Assembly: GCA_965116235.1 (NCBI GenBank)
Contig: OZ220496.1
Coordinates: forward strand, 868,001 to 932,000
DNA from: MPNP01 sp965116235
GTDB lineage: Bacteria > Pseudomonadota > Alphaproteobacteria > Rhodobacterales > Rhodobacteraceae
DNA length: 64,000 bases
Reading direction: 5' to 3'
Below the pieces are notes generated by a model that saw only the letters and a list, made by a program, of their open reading frames with translations, was not told the DNA's origin and did no database searches. The translations under genes were made by a program, and so were the position numbers. Below are positions 1-9,839 of the stretch, in pieces. The number at the start of each line of letters is the position of its first letter. Position 1 is the stretch's first letter.

Positions 1-626
1 TCGTCCGGCCCATGACAGACATTTCGTGATGGGACAACTCTCGTGACCGCATGTGCGGTCTCCATCTCCCGAGGGAGCATATCCCTTGCAAGATCATGAA
101 GCGGTTCGCTCAATGGTTGACGAACAAATCCGGTGAACCAGGGTGGGTACGAGTGCTCATTGATGGTTTGGGATAGTATTCACACTTGTCTTTCCGAATA
201 TCCAAAAGTGTGCGGGCCTGCTACGGGTTTATGATTCATTCCGATCCCGACCGGTCGGGGAGAAGAAAGGATCACCCAAGATCAAGGTTGAGTCGGTGAC
301 GGAACAACGCGGTGCGAGGAGAAAAGGCACGTCATCAAGAAAGTGCCGAAAGATATCCATTGAACTAAACCCACGCCTTGAGCCACGTGCTCAAAGGCGT
401 TTGGCAGTTCATGCTGCAAACCGAATGTTCGTGAAGAAGCATCAAGAAATTGGAATAACGGCAAATCAAATTTCAAGCCGAAACGCTATCGCAAACCCAG
501 CTTGGTTGTATTTCAGTCAGTAGACAATAAATTGATTGCAGTGATTTCTTGGGAACGGCCTTCCCGGGAATCGGATCCCATTCAGTTTTTGTTGAGGAAG
601 CCCTCGCTTGGGGGCTGGGCAGGGTT
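1..626. other. Non-coding stretch upstream of greA
   Basis: I see no convincing gene here; the open frames are short and overlap one another on both strands. A small inverted repeat at 45-60 has arms GACCGCA and TGCGGTC around a 2-nt loop, but no T-run follows it, so I do not call a terminator. In other alphaproteobacteria greA often follows carB; no carB end is recognisable here. Confidence 0.5.
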
Positions 627-1103
627 ATGGAACAACAACGATATTTTATCACCAAGACCGGTCGGGAGTTGGTTGAGAAGAATCTCAAGAAACTCCTGTC
701 GGAAGATCGACCTCAAATCATCAAGGCAATTGCTGAAGCCAGATCCCATGGTGACCTCAGTGAAAACGCCGAGTATCATTCCGCGAAAGAGCGACAGGGT
801 ATGATTGAGGCAAAGATTTCTTACCTCAAGAACGTGCTGGCCCGAGGCGAAGTGGTTGATGTCAGCTTGTTGAATGGCCCCATCAAGTTTGGTGCCACCG
901 TCAGATTGGAGGATGAGGAAACGGAGGAAGTACTCACATACCAACTGGTTGATGAACCGGAAGCCGATGTTGAAAACGGCAAGTTGAACATCAGGACGGT
1001 TTTGGGGCGAGCCCTGATCGGCAAGGATGAAGGCGACGAAGTAACAATCAATGCACCCAAGGGCAAAAGGAACTATACTGTCTTGGAGGTTTCATACTCG
1101 TAA
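627..1103 (+). CDS. greA: Transcription elongation factor GreA
   Basis: GreA enters the secondary channel of RNA polymerase and stimulates cleavage of backtracked RNA, so stalled complexes can resume. The 158-residue product has the normal family length. The signature GDLSENAEY lies at residues 42-50 in the N-terminal coiled coil and carries the acidic tip residues (D43, E46) that position the catalytic metal; the C-terminal half is the FKBP-like domain. An upstream in-frame start at 549 exists, but ATG 627 follows a purine-rich GGGCAGGG and gives the family length. The next gene begins about 20 bp downstream, so the two are probably co-transcribed. Confidence 0.95.
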   Translation: MEQQRYFITKTGRELVEKNLKKLLSEDRPQIIKAIAEARSHGDLSENAEYHSAKERQGMIEAKISYLKNVLARGEVVDVSLLNGPIKFGATVRLEDEETEEVLTYQLVDEPEADVENGKLNIRTVLGRALIGKDEGDEVTINAPKGKRNYTVLEVSYS

Positions 1104-1123
1104 ATGTGCTTTTGGGGCATAAA

Positions 1124-2092
1124 ATGGCCAACCAACCATCGGCGGAATCTCGTCAGAAGGGCGCCTTTCGGACGATGATCATGGGCATTGTGGCCCTCGT
1201 TGCTGTGCTCCTGTGGATTGCTTTCTTTGTTGCCTTTTATGTCTTTGGTCCCGCTTCGAATGGTTTGCTCGAGACCCAAGGTTTTCTTCTTGTCTTCATC
1301 GGAACCCTTCCCGTCGTCATAATCTGGCTGATCACCGAGATCTTTCGGGTGAATCATACCCTGTCCGATAAAATCGGTGAATTGCAACGGCGAATCAAAT
1401 TCCTTCAGAACGAAATTGAATTCCATTCTCTTCACGCGGGGAAGGAGATCAAGTATAGTGAGGAAGCGGCAACGGAAATACCTGATCAGCAGCCAGCAGC
1501 ACGGATGTTTCACACCGGGCCTGAGCCGGAGGCGACCTTGTTTGCACCGCCGATAGAAGGGGAGAGCTATCGAGACAATGCCCTCAGTGACAAGGATCGT
1601 GAAACCAGTATTCTGGACGAGTGGCAAGTTGACTATCCGACATTGATCAGGGCCTTAAACTTGCCTGACAACGATGAGGACAAGGAAGGTTTTGAAGCCT
1701 TCGACCTCGCCGCTAAAAACGATTTGCTGGCGGTCATGCTGCATTCTTCGCTTGAAATTTTGTACAGCATGGCCGGCGTGGGTCTTTACATGGATGTTTT
1801 AACCCCAGATCTGGGGCCTTTGAATGTATGGCGCGATTATGCAAAGGGAGAGGCAAAGGGCCCAGACCCGACATTAGGTGGAGCTGGCTCCCAAATGGAC
1901 ATTGCCAGTGCGGTCAAATTGCTTTCGGCCGACGAGGATTTGTTGCACAAAGCGCAAGGCTTCTATCAAAACGTTCATGATTTTCTGATTGAGGTCATTC
2001 CCGTTTTGAGTGATGAGGAAGTCGTTGGTCTGGCTGAGACCAGAACCCTGCGGCTCTTCCTGCTTTTGGGGCAGGCATTTATTGGCGAATAA
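1124..2092 (+). CDS. Membrane protein with two TM helices, a coiled coil and a helical C-terminal domain
   Basis: Family not recognised. From ATG 1124 (322 residues) there is a short polar N-terminus, hydrophobic segments at about 19-42 and 53-72 separated by a short loop, then a charged, probably coiled-coil stretch at 73-101. A Pro/Glu-rich linker leads to a mostly helical soluble domain at about 170-320. This suggests a helical hairpin inner-membrane anchor with a large cytoplasmic part. It follows greA closely and ends 9 bp before the convergent moeA. A GTG at 1106 could add six residues, but the hydrophilic start at 1124 looks more natural. No function is assigned. Confidence 0.75.
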   Translation: MANQPSAESRQKGAFRTMIMGIVALVAVLLWIAFFVAFYVFGPASNGLLETQGFLLVFIGTLPVVIIWLITEIFRVNHTLSDKIGELQRRIKFLQNEIEFHSLHAGKEIKYSEEAATEIPDQQPAARMFHTGPEPEATLFAPPIEGESYRDNALSDKDRETSILDEWQVDYPTLIRALNLPDNDEDKEGFEAFDLAAKNDLLAVMLHSSLEILYSMAGVGLYMDVLTPDLGPLNVWRDYAKGEAKGPDPTLGGAGSQMDIASAVKLLSADEDLLHKAQGFYQNVHDFLIEVIPVLSDEEVVGLAETRTLRLFLLLGQAFIGE

Positions 2093-2101
2093 CAACCGCG
2101 G

Positions 2102-3355
2102 TCACTGACCAAAACTGCTATACGGCAGATATCTCACCAGATCCCCAGGGTTGACAATTGTCGTGGCCTCGCCGACTTCCACAAGGCCATCAGACCACAG
2201 CAGGCTTGTCGTCAAGCCGGAACCTTCGGACCTGAATGTCTCTACTTCTCCGGCATCATTGATGCGGGCCCGCCAGTATTCCCTTCGGGCGGGCTTCTTG
2301 TGTTTGGCAAAAGCTGCCGGAACCATGTATCCCAAGGGTTTCGTGTCAATTTCACCGGCTCGCAGCCGCAGGAATGAAAACCCGAATACCAGCGCACAGA
2401 CAAAGGCCGCCACGGGATTGCCCGGAAGGCCCAAAACCGGGGTCTGTCGCCAGTCGGCAAAGACAAGCGGGCGGCCCGGCTTGACCGCTAGGCGCCAGAA
2501 ATGAAGCTTCCCCTTGGAGCTCAATATTGAGGAAATATAATCCCTATTTCCTGCCGAGGCTCCGCCCGAAGTCAATATCGCATCTGCCCTGTGGCTGCCA
2601 CTGTCAAGTCTTGAGCGCACTTGGGCTTGGACGTCTTGGGCAGAGCCAAGATCAATCGGCTCGTATCCCCATTTTGCGATCATTGCCAGCAGCATTGGAC
2701 GATTTGAGTCGATGATCTGATGCGACTGAGCAGATGTTCCGGGAAAAACCAGTTCATTGCCGGTTGAAAGGACGGCCACGCGCAGACGAGAATAAACCTC
2801 CACTTCGGAAACTCCGGCGGCCACCAGGGTAGCAAGATCGCTGGCTAAGATCTTGTGTCCGCATGGCAGTAGCTGATCTCCAGCCCTGACGTCTTCTCCA
2901 GCAACCCGAATATTGCACCCTGCTTCTGGTGACTTTTCAACTATGAGGCATCCCTTCTCGACTTTTGCATGCTCCTGAATCAATACCGTATCAACCCCCT
3001 CAGGGATTGGGCTTCCAGTCAGAATCCTTATGGCTGCGCCTAGTGGAATTGCACGGTCCGCGACCGCTCCGGGTTCAAGTTGCCCGTCCTCAAGTTTGAG
3101 CATCTTGGAACGGGTTAGAGAACGTGTCGCGAATCCATACCCATCGACAGCGGAGTTTGACAATGGCGGGTTGGTTCTCAAAACCGTCAGGGGTTTGGCC
3201 AGGACACGGTCGATAGCCTTGTCGACGGGAATGATTTCAGTACGATTGATCGGTGCATAATGATGCTGCATGATCGCCAGTGCCTGATCAACATTCAGCC
3301 AGTCATCGCCGAGAGGTGGCGATGAGTCTTGCCTTGTGTTCCTAGGCAATGTCAC
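2102..3355 (-). CDS. moeA: Molybdopterin molybdenumtransferase MoeA
   Basis: MoeA inserts molybdate into adenylated molybdopterin to make active molybdenum cofactor. The 417-residue protein has the family landmarks: NSAVDGYGF at residues 67-75 (the usual SAMDGYA region), GGASAGNRDY in the MoCF-binding domain, and later VKPGRP and GLPGNPVAAF. The GTG start overlaps the mobB stop (GTGA), so translation is probably coupled. It is the last gene of fdhD-mobA-mobB-moeA, which points to supply of bis-MGD cofactor for a formate dehydrogenase or similar enzyme encoded elsewhere. Confidence 0.95.
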   Translation of the reverse strand: MTLPRNTRQDSSPPLGDDWLNVDQALAIMQHHYAPINRTEIIPVDKAIDRVLAKPLTVLRTNPPLSNSAVDGYGFATRSLTRSKMLKLEDGQLEPGAVADRAIPLGAAIRILTGSPIPEGVDTVLIQEHAKVEKGCLIVEKSPEAGCNIRVAGEDVRAGDQLLPCGHKILASDLATLVAAGVSEVEVYSRLRVAVLSTGNELVFPGTSAQSHQIIDSNRPMLLAMIAKWGYEPIDLGSAQDVQAQVRSRLDSGSHRADAILTSGGASAGNRDYISSILSSKGKLHFWRLAVKPGRPLVFADWRQTPVLGLPGNPVAAFVCALVFGFSFLRLRAGEIDTKPLGYMVPAAFAKHKKPARREYWRARINDAGEVETFRSEGSGLTTSLLWSDGLVEVGEATTIVNPGDLVRYLPYSSFGQ

Positions 3356-3864
3356 CGGTCGCTTCCCTTGTTGATGCCAAAATGGTCACAGACAAAATCA
3401 GCAATGGACTGAATGTCGATCAGATCGAATACTGGGAGGTTGACAACGTCCACCGGGTGATCGCTGGCAATCGCTATGACATGAGCGTCGTCAGGCGCCA
3501 GATGAGGTCCTGCCGATGCTTCACGCCGAACTTCTATCTTGGGGAATGACTCCCGCTTGAAGCCCTCCACGATAACCAGGTCAACGGAGTCGAGCTTGTC
3601 CACAAGCGTTTTCAACTGCGGCGGCTCGGGCGGTTTGTTCTCGTGAATGATGGCCCACCGCCTGTCGGAAACTGCGAGCACCTCTACGGCTCCGGCTTCC
3701 CTTTGTCTGAAGCTATCGGTACCAGGCTGATCGATCATGAAGTCATGATGAGCATGTTTGATCGTTGACACTGTTATCCGTCGAGACGTCAGTTCACTGA
3801 CCAGGTTGCAGGCCAGCGTGGTTTTGCCTGAATTTTTCCAGCCCGCTATACCAAGCAGGTGCAT
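3352..3864 (-). CDS. mobB: Molybdopterin-guanine dinucleotide biosynthesis protein MobB
   Basis: MobB is a GTP-binding accessory protein that helps MobA attach GMP to molybdopterin. The P-loop GWKNSGKTTL is at residues 8-17 and is followed by the family pattern of a histidine-rich 'KHAHHDF' stretch and VEGFKRESFPKIEV near residue 105. At 170 residues the length is typical. ATG 3864 overlaps the stop of mobA, and its own stop overlaps moeA, so the genes are tightly packed. Confidence 0.93.
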   Translation of the reverse strand: MHLLGIAGWKNSGKTTLACNLVSELTSRRITVSTIKHAHHDFMIDQPGTDSFRQREAGAVEVLAVSDRRWAIIHENKPPEPPQLKTLVDKLDSVDLVIVEGFKRESFPKIEVRREASAGPHLAPDDAHVIAIASDHPVDVVNLPVFDLIDIQSIADFVCDHFGINKGSDR

Positions 3865-4502
3865 TACATCCTCGTTGCCAAATGTTGAGCCATGATCAGA
3901 TCCTCTGGTGTGTTGATATTAAAAAAAGGATCGCAATGGTCGGAGGGGAAGAGCGACTCCGAAGAATTATGCCGCTCGGTCCATAATACAATTTTGCGTA
4001 CCCCCTCAAGCAGGCTTGCCTGAAGGTCTTTGCGCAGATCCACTGACCAGAGCCCGAAAGTTGGATGCCGGCGAATGCCGCCCTTGTCGTCACGGGTTCC
4101 GGCCAGGACGATTGAACTTTCGTTCTGAACTTGGTTCAATGTGAGTTGAGCCACGAGGTTCAAGGGGAAAAACGGCGAGTCTCCTGCCACCGTAACAATA
4201 AAAGGAAAACCCTTTTCTTGAGCCCATGCCATGCCGCTCAATATACCCGCAAGAGGCCCTAGGCGATGTTCAAAACGATCGGAAATGACAGGCAATTCAT
4301 AAGCCGAGTACTGGGCGGGGTCGTTGTTGGTGTTAAGAGCCAAGGTGGCAACTTGCGGCTGGATTCGGTCGATGACCGTTTGCAGGATCGTCTGCTGGCC
4401 AATTTTTTTGAGCGACTTGTCGCCCCCGCCCATGCGGGATGACCTCCCGCCCGCCAGAATGATACCGGCGACCTTCGCCATTGGCGCGGGAACGGCCGTC
4501 AT
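3864..4502 (-). CDS. mobA: Molybdenum cofactor guanylyltransferase MobA
   Basis: MobA transfers GMP from GTP to molybdopterin. From ATG 4502 the protein is 212 residues, with the nucleotide-binding LAGGRSSRMGGGDKSL at residues 16-31 and a GDSPFFP stretch corresponding to the family's metal-binding DxPF region. The frame stays open upstream to 4688, but that part overlaps fdhD and has no family character, so I place the start at 4502, 35 bp after fdhD. The Cys-free, Ser-containing GDSP variant replaces the more common xDxP. Confidence 0.92.
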   Translation of the reverse strand: MTAVPAPMAKVAGIILAGGRSSRMGGGDKSLKKIGQQTILQTVIDRIQPQVATLALNTNNDPAQYSAYELPVISDRFEHRLGPLAGILSGMAWAQEKGFPFIVTVAGDSPFFPLNLVAQLTLNQVQNESSIVLAGTRDDKGGIRRHPTFGLWSVDLRKDLQASLLEGVRKIVLWTERHNSSESLFPSDHCDPFFNINTPEDLIMAQHLATRM

Positions 4503-4537
4503 CTCGAAAACGCCATGAAGTCCATTCAATCGTGCTT

Positions 4538-5407
4538 TTACTTTTTTGCCCGCTTCAATGCTGCGGGCTCGGATTCGTGATTGACATCCCAAACGAGGCG
4601 TTGGTTCCCGGCCAGGCAGATAAATCGTTGTCCCCGCATGCGACCGATCAAGGTTAGATCGACCTGCTTGGCTATTTCCACGCCCCAAGCCGTAAATCCC
4701 GACCGTGAAACCAGTACAGGGATTTCCATCATCGCCGTCTTAAGGATCATCTCCGAGGTCAGCCGACCAGTTGTATACAGAATTTTATCATGAGGTGAAA
4801 CACCATGTGTCCGCATCCAGCCATTGACCTTGTCCACGGCATTGTGACGTCCTACATCCTCCATATAGACGATGGTCTTGTCCTGATGACACAACACCGT
4901 TCCATGAATGGCACCAGCTTCAAGATACAGGCTGGGGGTCATGTTGATCGTCTTGGCCAAACTGTACAGCCATGAGACCCTGACTTGCAGAGATGGAAGC
5001 TGGATGTTTTCGACGAGTTCCATTTGATCACCGAATACGGTACCCATTCCACAGCCACTCGTCTTGACTTTTTTCCTGAGCTTGTCTTCATAGTTGGTTG
5101 ACTCGCTCGTTCGAACCACAACGGTTTGCAACTCTTCATCATAATCAATTTGCCTTACGACATTCATTGAGGCCAGCATCCCCTGGTTAAACAGGAACCC
5201 AAGGGCCAAGTACTCTGGATAATCCCCAATGGTCATCGCTGTTACAATTTCGGTCGAATTGAGAAAGATGGTCAGGGGTTTTTCTTCGACCACCTTGATG
5301 TGTTGCGTTGTTCCATCGTGCATCATCCCGGCTACGATCCTTGTCAGGAGCGCGTTGTTCGGGCTGGGTGCGATCGCGTAGTCCCTATTCCACTTGGTTG
5401 TGGCCAT
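4538..5407 (-). CDS. fdhD: Formate dehydrogenase accessory sulfurtransferase FdhD
   Basis: FdhD passes sulfur from a cysteine desulfurase to the molybdenum cofactor of formate dehydrogenase. The 289-residue protein carries TSGCGMG around C119, corresponding to the sulfur-carrying Cys motif (only one cysteine is present, as in many homologues that lack the CxxC pair), and the conserved EDVGRHNAVDK at residues 183-193. It is the first gene of the cofactor operon. No formate dehydrogenase subunit is in this window. Confidence 0.93.
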   Translation of the reverse strand: MATTKWNRDYAIAPSPNNALLTRIVAGMMHDGTTQHIKVVEEKPLTIFLNSTEIVTAMTIGDYPEYLALGFLFNQGMLASMNVVRQIDYDEELQTVVVRTSESTNYEDKLRKKVKTSGCGMGTVFGDQMELVENIQLPSLQVRVSWLYSLAKTINMTPSLYLEAGAIHGTVLCHQDKTIVYMEDVGRHNAVDKVNGWMRTHGVSPHDKILYTTGRLTSEMILKTAMMEIPVLVSRSGFTAWGVEIAKQVDLTLIGRMRGQRFICLAGNQRLVWDVNHESEPAALKRAKK

Positions 5408-5860
5408 GATGCGTAAAGTTCCAGATTGCAGGTGAGCCCGAATGGTGAGTTGATGTCACGCGTGAACCGAAGGCAACATGTGGATCCCGGCGTTTAAGCT
5501 GTGTTCGCATACCCCCAACCATAGTCAGATATGTTCTTCAATCCAAGTTCAAATATGCTGGATGTTGGCAAATCAGCCCCTTTAGACCAGAACCCTTGAG
5601 CTCTTGCGCCCAATGAACTGAAAAGGCCAAGAAGTATGTTCTCTCAACGATTGATGGATGGTGAAAGCCACACGGTCGCATCAATCCGGTTGAACTCCCT
5701 GCACACGGCATGACCGGGAGCACGCCTTTTCGGTTGCCCAATTTGACTCAAACAGTTCAAAACGTGCATCGGATTGAATATAGTTGTTGTCAGTTCGTTA
5801 TGCATCGGCAACCTGCATTTGATGCAGCAAGCCAGCAACACTTGGATACAAGAGACTGAC
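5408..5860. other. Intergenic region between divergent fdhD and the DUF3572 gene
   Basis: Both flanking genes read outwards, so their promoters must lie here. I looked for a Moco-type riboswitch ahead of fdhD and see no convincing one. Short open frames on both strands lack any family character. Confidence 0.4.
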
Positions 5861-6142
5861 ATGAACAGCAAACAGGCCGAAGTCTTGGCCTTGAACGTTC
5901 TGGAGTGGATGGGTGGAAACCCGCATATCCTGCAGATTTTTCTGGATCATTCAGGCAGTACGCTGGCCACTATCAGGGATGATGCCAACAATCCCGAATT
6001 CCTGGCCTCGGTTCTTGATTTTTTCCTGATGCAAGGTGACCAGACCATTTGTGATTGCTGTCAAACTCTCAAGCTGAACCCGGCAGAACCACATCAGGCG
6101 AGAATGGTCCTGCCGGGTGGGAAGGATTACCATTGGACCTGA
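5861..6142 (+). CDS. DUF3572 family small protein
   Basis: The 93-residue product matches the pattern of the alphaproteobacterial DUF3572 family: an N-terminal AL.VLEWMGGNP helix, an FLDHSGSTLATIRDDANNPEF core and a VLDFFLMQGDQTICDCC C-terminal half. The role is unknown. I use ATG 5861 because the family begins here; the frame stays open upstream to 5774. Its 3' end overlaps the start of the downstream HAD phosphatase gene, which indicates coupling. Confidence 0.8.
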   Translation: MNSKQAEVLALNVLEWMGGNPHILQIFLDHSGSTLATIRDDANNPEFLASVLDFFLMQGDQTICDCCQTLKLNPAEPHQARMVLPGGKDYHWT

Positions 6143-6858
6143 CCGCGTCAAGAAAGTTCAAAGGGATCATTTTCGACAAGGACGGAACCCTCTTTGATTT
6201 TCAGAAGACTTGGGCGTCCTGGATGCACAGGTTCCTGATCGAGCTCTGTTCAGACGACAGGCGACGGGCTTCACGCATAGGCTTGAATCTGGGCTTCGAC
6301 TGGTCAGCGAAGAAATTCCTTCAACGGAGCAAGTTCATCGCCGGTACGCCGAGCGAATTCTTCACTGATTTAAGAGCTCAGTTTCCCGAGATAGACCGAA
6401 GACACCTTGAAGTGTATATCTACCGATCTCTCTCGAACACTCCCCAGATTCTCGTTCCAAACCTGGACAGGGAGTTGTGTAAGCTCAGGTCCGCCGGATA
6501 CATTTTGGGAGTCGCCACCAATGACAGTGCTGAGATGGCCAAGTCGCAACTGGAAGCAAATGGTCTTCTGAAACATTTTGAGTTCTTGGCTGGATATAAC
6601 AGCGGTTTTTCCAGCAAACCCAATCCGGCCATGCTTCTTGCCTTTTGTACACAGGTCGGTGTCCAACCTGAAGCCACCGTTATGGTTGGCGACAGTTGGT
6701 TTGATTTGACGGCGGGTAAAAGAGCCGAAATGCATACGGTCGGAGTTTTGACCGGAGTGGCCACCCGAGACGAACTGGAACCACTGGCTGACAAGGTGCT
6801 TGAAGACATTCAGGAATTGCCATCCTATCTGTTGAGGTTGGAGGTTCAGTTTGTTTAG
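6133..6858 (+). CDS. HAD-superfamily phosphatase (phosphoglycolate phosphatase-like)
   Basis: Hydrolase with the HAD motifs in order: DKDGT at residues 15-19 (nucleophile and acid/base Asp), VATNDS as motif II, the lysine in SSKPNP, and GDSWFDLTAG as motif IV. A helical cap lies between motifs I and II. TTG 6133 is preceded by GGAAGGA at good spacing and overlaps the DUF3572 stop, giving 241 residues; the longer frame from 6055 would run inside the upstream gene. The substrate cannot be told from sequence; phosphoglycolate or a similar small phosphate is likely for the subfamily. Confidence 0.85.
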   Translation: MDLTASRKFKGIIFDKDGTLFDFQKTWASWMHRFLIELCSDDRRRASRIGLNLGFDWSAKKFLQRSKFIAGTPSEFFTDLRAQFPEIDRRHLEVYIYRSLSNTPQILVPNLDRELCKLRSAGYILGVATNDSAEMAKSQLEANGLLKHFEFLAGYNSGFSSKPNPAMLLAFCTQVGVQPEATVMVGDSWFDLTAGKRAEMHTVGVLTGVATRDELEPLADKVLEDIQELPSYLLRLEVQFV

Positions 6859-7585
6859 CCATGATAGTGACACGGCTTGAAGGTCATGAGCCCAGCGCTC
6901 AAGAATCGGCTTTTCTCAATCATTGTCACCAAAACAAACGTTACTTTCTGCAAATCTTGCATGCAGCACTTATTGCGTAGCCAACTTCTGGGGCGCATTT
7001 GTGTCATGTAAACTCTGATGTCAGATGTGCTGTACACAACGCAGACATCTGAGCCACACTACGAGCACGACTTGATCATTTGACGATGTCAGGCATTTGT
7101 CGGTCATCCGTAACCAATTTGACCGGTTGAGAACTCAGCCGGTTTTTGCTCTCGTTGAAGCGGAAAGTTTCACTTGCCGATGCCATGTGTTCGGCTATCG
7201 TCAACCATAACGACATTCTCAGTGCACTGGCCGAGCGCATCACAGAACTCAACCGCGCTATTCGTTCACTTATAAGGAGCACGATATCAGTTGATCTTAT
7301 CAGATGGAGTACCATATGCTTAACAATGTGCCATTTGGTCAGGGGAATGTCGCTGTTGAGTTAGGCATTATAAAGATCTGTCTTGGGTCTTCAGTTACGA
7401 AACCCGGCAACATGAAAATTTTGCTAGATGGGGTTAGGTGACATACATCGTCCTGCTCGGAATTCAAAGTTTACCGGCGTTGCCCCTATCCTGTCTAATA
7501 TAAAATCGGGTATATCGGAGTTTGGTTGCTGTGACAAAATGCGGTAAGTCAGTGGGGCTTATCAAGAGTTGTTGACAAGTATAAC
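6859..7585. other. Non-coding flank on the left of the DUF262 cassette
   Basis: About 730 bp without a convincing gene. A hairpin-forming repeat lies at 7021-7052 (arms TCAGATGT and ACATCTGA, with CTG/CAG pairing further in across a bulge). A 72-codon frame at 7146-7364 and its antisense partner lack family character. Base composition becomes visibly more AT-rich towards 7.5 kb, where the cassette begins. Confidence 0.45.
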
Positions 7586-8728
7586 ATGTTGATAAAGCAA
7601 AGAAAAATCATGACTAATGATCAAGGAGTTGAATTAGAGGAGGAGAAATCAGACGAGGAACTAGAACCTCCCGAATCCGTGATGGAACCGTTCGATCTGT
7701 CCAAAATCGACATAGTGGTTGAGCCCAAGTCTCTCGATGCACTGATTAAGCGGATTTCACACAAGGAAATCGATATGAATACGGATTTTCAGCGTCACCC
7801 TGACCTATGGACCTACAGTAAAATGAGTCGATTGATTGAGTCCATATTGCTCAGATTCCCGCTCCCCGCTTTTTACTTTGACGCTTCCGACGAGTCAAAC
7901 TGGTTAATTGTAGACGGGCTTCAGAGACTGTCGTCCATTAGTAGATTTGTGATCGATAAGAAATTGAGGTTAAGTGGTTTGGAATTTCTAACCGATTTGC
8001 ATGGCAAGGGCTATGACCAGTTAGGCCGCGTTTACCAGCGTAGAATCAATGAGTGTCCGATTACGGTGTACATGATTAAGCCGGGTACGCCGAGTAACGT
8101 CAAATACTCTATATTTCGGAGGTTGAATACGGGAGGTTTAACCCTGAATAATCAGGAAGTGCGAAATGCCTTAGCTGAACCCGTGGACCGCAAGCTCTTG
8201 GAAGAATTGGCACAATCAGAACATTCTAAAGTGATGCTTGGTGATCTTTCAAAGCGAATGAAAGATCAAGAATTGGTGCTACGGTTTTGGGCGTTTTATC
8301 GTTTTGATTACCTTGAACCTAAAAACAAGAAGGAAATTGCCTCCTTTTTGGATAAGGCTATGGAGGAGATCAAAAAGGGTGATGATGAGTACAGGTCAAG
8401 ATTTAAATCCAAATTTGACATCGCAATAGGCCGTTGCCGCCAGCTGCTCGGCCGCTCGGGCTTCGAAAGAAATCCATCTTCAGGTGGACGCAAACGTTCA
8501 ATAAACTCAACGTTGTTCGAAGTTTGGATGGTTGAACTGGCAAAACTCACTGAATCAGATTTTGAAAGTCTGATGAAAAAGCGAGAGATTTTTGAGGGTA
8601 AAACGCGCACTTTACTAAAAGATGTCCAGTTCGAACGGGCCATCACTTACTCCACACAGAAAAAAGAACATGTAGAGATACGCTACGAGAAGGTCGGCAA
8701 CCTGGTTGCTGAAGTGCTGAATGATTGA
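7586..8728 (+). CDS. DUF262 (GmrS-type/ParB-fold) protein, first gene of a three-gene cassette
   Basis: A 380-residue protein with DUF262 landmarks: DFQRHPDLW at residues 67-75, VDGLQRLSS at 109-117 (the usual DGQQRL nucleotide-binding motif with Leu in place of the first Gln), and FRRLNTGGLTLNNQE at 177-191. DUF262 domains occur in GmrSD-type restriction enzymes and are thought to use NTP hydrolysis. No C-terminal DUF1524 HNH domain is visible, so nuclease activity, if any, must come from a partner. The N-terminus is acidic and low-complexity. ATG 7610 is an alternative start. It overlaps the ATPase gene by 8 bp. Confidence 0.85.
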   Translation: MLIKQRKIMTNDQGVELEEEKSDEELEPPESVMEPFDLSKIDIVVEPKSLDALIKRISHKEIDMNTDFQRHPDLWTYSKMSRLIESILLRFPLPAFYFDASDESNWLIVDGLQRLSSISRFVIDKKLRLSGLEFLTDLHGKGYDQLGRVYQRRINECPITVYMIKPGTPSNVKYSIFRRLNTGGLTLNNQEVRNALAEPVDRKLLEELAQSEHSKVMLGDLSKRMKDQELVLRFWAFYRFDYLEPKNKKEIASFLDKAMEEIKKGDDEYRSRFKSKFDIAIGRCRQLLGRSGFERNPSSGGRKRSINSTLFEVWMVELAKLTESDFESLMKKREIFEGKTRTLLKDVQFERAITYSTQKKEHVEIRYEKVGNLVAEVLND

Positions 8729-9839
8729 ATTTATCAATGTCAAGAACTTTAAAACTTTGCTGAACGCCAGTTTTCCGTTGGGTTCACTAAATTTACTTTC
8801 AGGCTTGAATGGCATGGGTAAATCCACGATGGTGCAGAGTTTGTTGTTGCTACGTCAATCTCATGAACGTAACACGCTCACAAGCAAAGGGTTGTTGCTA
8901 AACGGTGATTATGTCAGCGTCGGCACTGGCGGAGACGCACTTTCGACATTCAGCGAACACGTAGAAATCGTTTTTACTTTGAAATGGAGCGAGTTTGAGA
9001 AAGCGGTCAAATTTAAATTTGATTATCAAAATGAATCTGACTTGTTGCCTTTACAAAGAGAAGAAGAAGACGTCACTGCTCAGCAGTTAGATGGTTTAAG
9101 TCTATTCAACTCCAACTTTCAGTATTTGAGTGCCGATAGGTTAGGCCCTCAAAGCCATCACGTGTTATCTCAATTTCATATTCACGATTTGAAGTCGCTC
9201 GGCCATCGTGGTGAGTTTACGGTGCACTTTATCGCGGAAAACGGGGCTCGAGAACTTGAGATTGAAGCGCTTCAACACCCCGAAGCCGTTTCAAATACGT
9301 TGCTTGCGAACATTGAAGCATGGATGTCGGATGTTACGCCAGGTCTAAAGGTTAGGGCCGTTGCTCGGCCGGAATTTAACTCGGCCAGTTTAGGCTATGC
9401 CTTTAGACAAGGTAAGGAAACGACAAAAGATTTTAAGCCCCAGAACGTAGGTTTTGGTTTAAGTTACGCTTTGCCTGTTGTAACCAGCGTATTAAGTGCA
9501 TCAAAAGGTGACTTGCTGATCATTGAGAACCCAGAATCGCATCTGCATCCAGCTGGCCAGTCGCTTATAGGCAAGCTGTGTGCGATTGCTGCCAAAAACG
9601 AGGTTCAGATCATTGCTGAATCTCACTCTGATCATTTTCTGAATGGGATGCGCGTTGCAGTGAAACAAGAAGTGATGGCTGCTCGTGATGTTAAGGTTTT
9701 CTTTCTCCATCGAGATATTCACAGCTCCGCTCACGCGTCGGAAGTGATATGTCCCAATGTTGACGATCAGGGCCTCATCGATTGTTGGCCTGACGGCTTT
9801 TTTGATCAATGGGACAAGGAGCTGGACCAGCTTCTATGA
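8721..9839 (+). CDS. SMC/ABC-like AAA ATPase (DUF3696-like), second gene of the cassette
   Basis: A 372-residue ATPase with Walker A GLNGMGKST at residues 28-36, a signature-like NVGFGLSYALPV at 242-253, Walker B LLIIENPESHLHP at 265-277 and an SHSDH switch motif at 301-305. This is the compact form seen in OLD-like and DUF3696 ATPases of defence loci, and it lacks a long coiled coil. ATG 8721 lies inside the end of the DUF262 gene and its stop overlaps the next ATG (ATGA). The tight overlaps imply fixed stoichiometry and a joint function. Confidence 0.88.
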   Translation: MIEFINVKNFKTLLNASFPLGSLNLLSGLNGMGKSTMVQSLLLLRQSHERNTLTSKGLLLNGDYVSVGTGGDALSTFSEHVEIVFTLKWSEFEKAVKFKFDYQNESDLLPLQREEEDVTAQQLDGLSLFNSNFQYLSADRLGPQSHHVLSQFHIHDLKSLGHRGEFTVHFIAENGARELEIEALQHPEAVSNTLLANIEAWMSDVTPGLKVRAVARPEFNSASLGYAFRQGKETTKDFKPQNVGFGLSYALPVVTSVLSASKGDLLIIENPESHLHPAGQSLIGKLCAIAAKNEVQIIAESHSDHFLNGMRVAVKQEVMAARDVKVFFLHRDIHSSAHASEVICPNVDDQGLIDCWPDGFFDQWDKELDQLL